From assembly GCA_014642895.1 (NCBI GenBank), contig BMJD01000025.1, positions 1-62,767 of the forward strand: a stretch of DNA of 62,767 bases, written 5' to 3'. The notes beneath the pieces are model-generated. The model saw only the letters and a list, made by a program, of their open reading frames with translations. It searched no databases and had not been told where the DNA came from. Below are positions 62,671 to 62,767 of the stretch, piece by piece (within the stretch, counting starts at the first letter, position 1; every line of letters begins with the position of its first letter). Source of the DNA: Lentibacillus populi (GTDB lineage Bacteria; Bacillota; Bacilli; Bacillales; Amphibacillaceae). The position numbers and the translations under genes are program-made.

Positions 62671-62767
62671 GCCTGGCGGCGTCCTACTCTTGCAGGGGCA
62701 AAGCCCCAACTACCATCGGCGCTGGAGAGCTTAACTACTGTGTTCGGCATGGGAACAGGTGTGACCT
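62671..62767 (-). rRNA. rrf: 5S ribosomal RNA (3' part, runs off the window)
   Basis: The minus strand reads AGGTCACACCTGTTCCCATG, GCCGAACACAGTAGTTAAGC, CGCCGATGGTAGT and GAGTAGGACGCCGCCAGGC, the canonical Bacillus 5S from about nucleotide 20 to the 3' end. The 5' portion and presumably 23S lie beyond the window. Confidence 0.97.

Overview
The window is chromosomal DNA from a low-GC, endospore-forming Bacillaceae. Protein sequences and gene order resemble Bacillus subtilis and, by my impression, the halophilic Virgibacillus/Oceanobacillus/Lentibacillus branch. Evidence: type-Z S14, CtsR-McsA-McsB-ClpC, SigH, CwlD, a Cys T-box, strong GGAGG ribosome binding sites and frequent TTG/GTG starts. 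It is the origin-proximal ribosomal super-cluster read backwards: nearly all genes lie on the minus strand, so transcription runs from high to low coordinates.

Layout in transcription order. A 5S rRNA 3' end with its terminator sits at the right edge. Then come accessory genes (AraC regulator, VOC protein, a plus-strand Nudix hydrolase, MgtC-like protein). The class III heat-shock operon ctsR-mcsA-mcsB-clpC has a CtsR operator and is followed by radA. Next are yacL, gltX and a cysteine T-box controlling cysE-cysS-mrnC-rlmB-rae1. Then sigH, rpmG, secE, nusG, rplK, rplA, an L10 leader with rplJ-rplL, a 16S-type methyltransferase, rpoB and rpoC. The str operon (L7Ae-like, rpsL, rpsG, fusA, tuf) follows, then S10-spc-alpha (rpsJ to rplQ), ecfA1-ecfA2-ecfT-truA, and rplM-rpsI. 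The left 6 kb is accessory: a PrcB-type lipoprotein, a YbdM-family Ser/Thr kinase tail-to-tail with a small Ser/Arg/His repeat protein, an orphan Yip1-like/HlyD-like pair, cwlD, a small unknown gene and a transposase remnant.

Compared with the B. subtilis order, map (between adk and the KOW gene), ybaC (between tuf and rpsJ), disA (between radA and yacL) and ispD-ispF (between yacL and gltX) are absent from their usual places.

The genes are mostly translation and transcription machinery. The most unusual content is between them. (1) A family of about 150 bp repeats has three good copies and one divergent copy in ribosomal or rpo intergenic gaps. (2) A second element bounded by inverted GTTCAAAA ends has one long copy between rpoB and rpoC and two copies of about 45 bp. 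(3) A 430 bp nested inverted pair of a GC-rich palindromic element lies between rpsJ and tuf. (4) About 26 copies of a 20 bp unit lie downstream of rplQ. (5) Short degenerate AGAGGTCAGA-like repeats occur at four places. The best candidate for a little-described protein system is the kinase plus 13-residue-repeat protein pair, which resembles the CotH/CotG kinase-substrate arrangement of the spore coat. All functions are inferred from sequence by eye; no database search was run.
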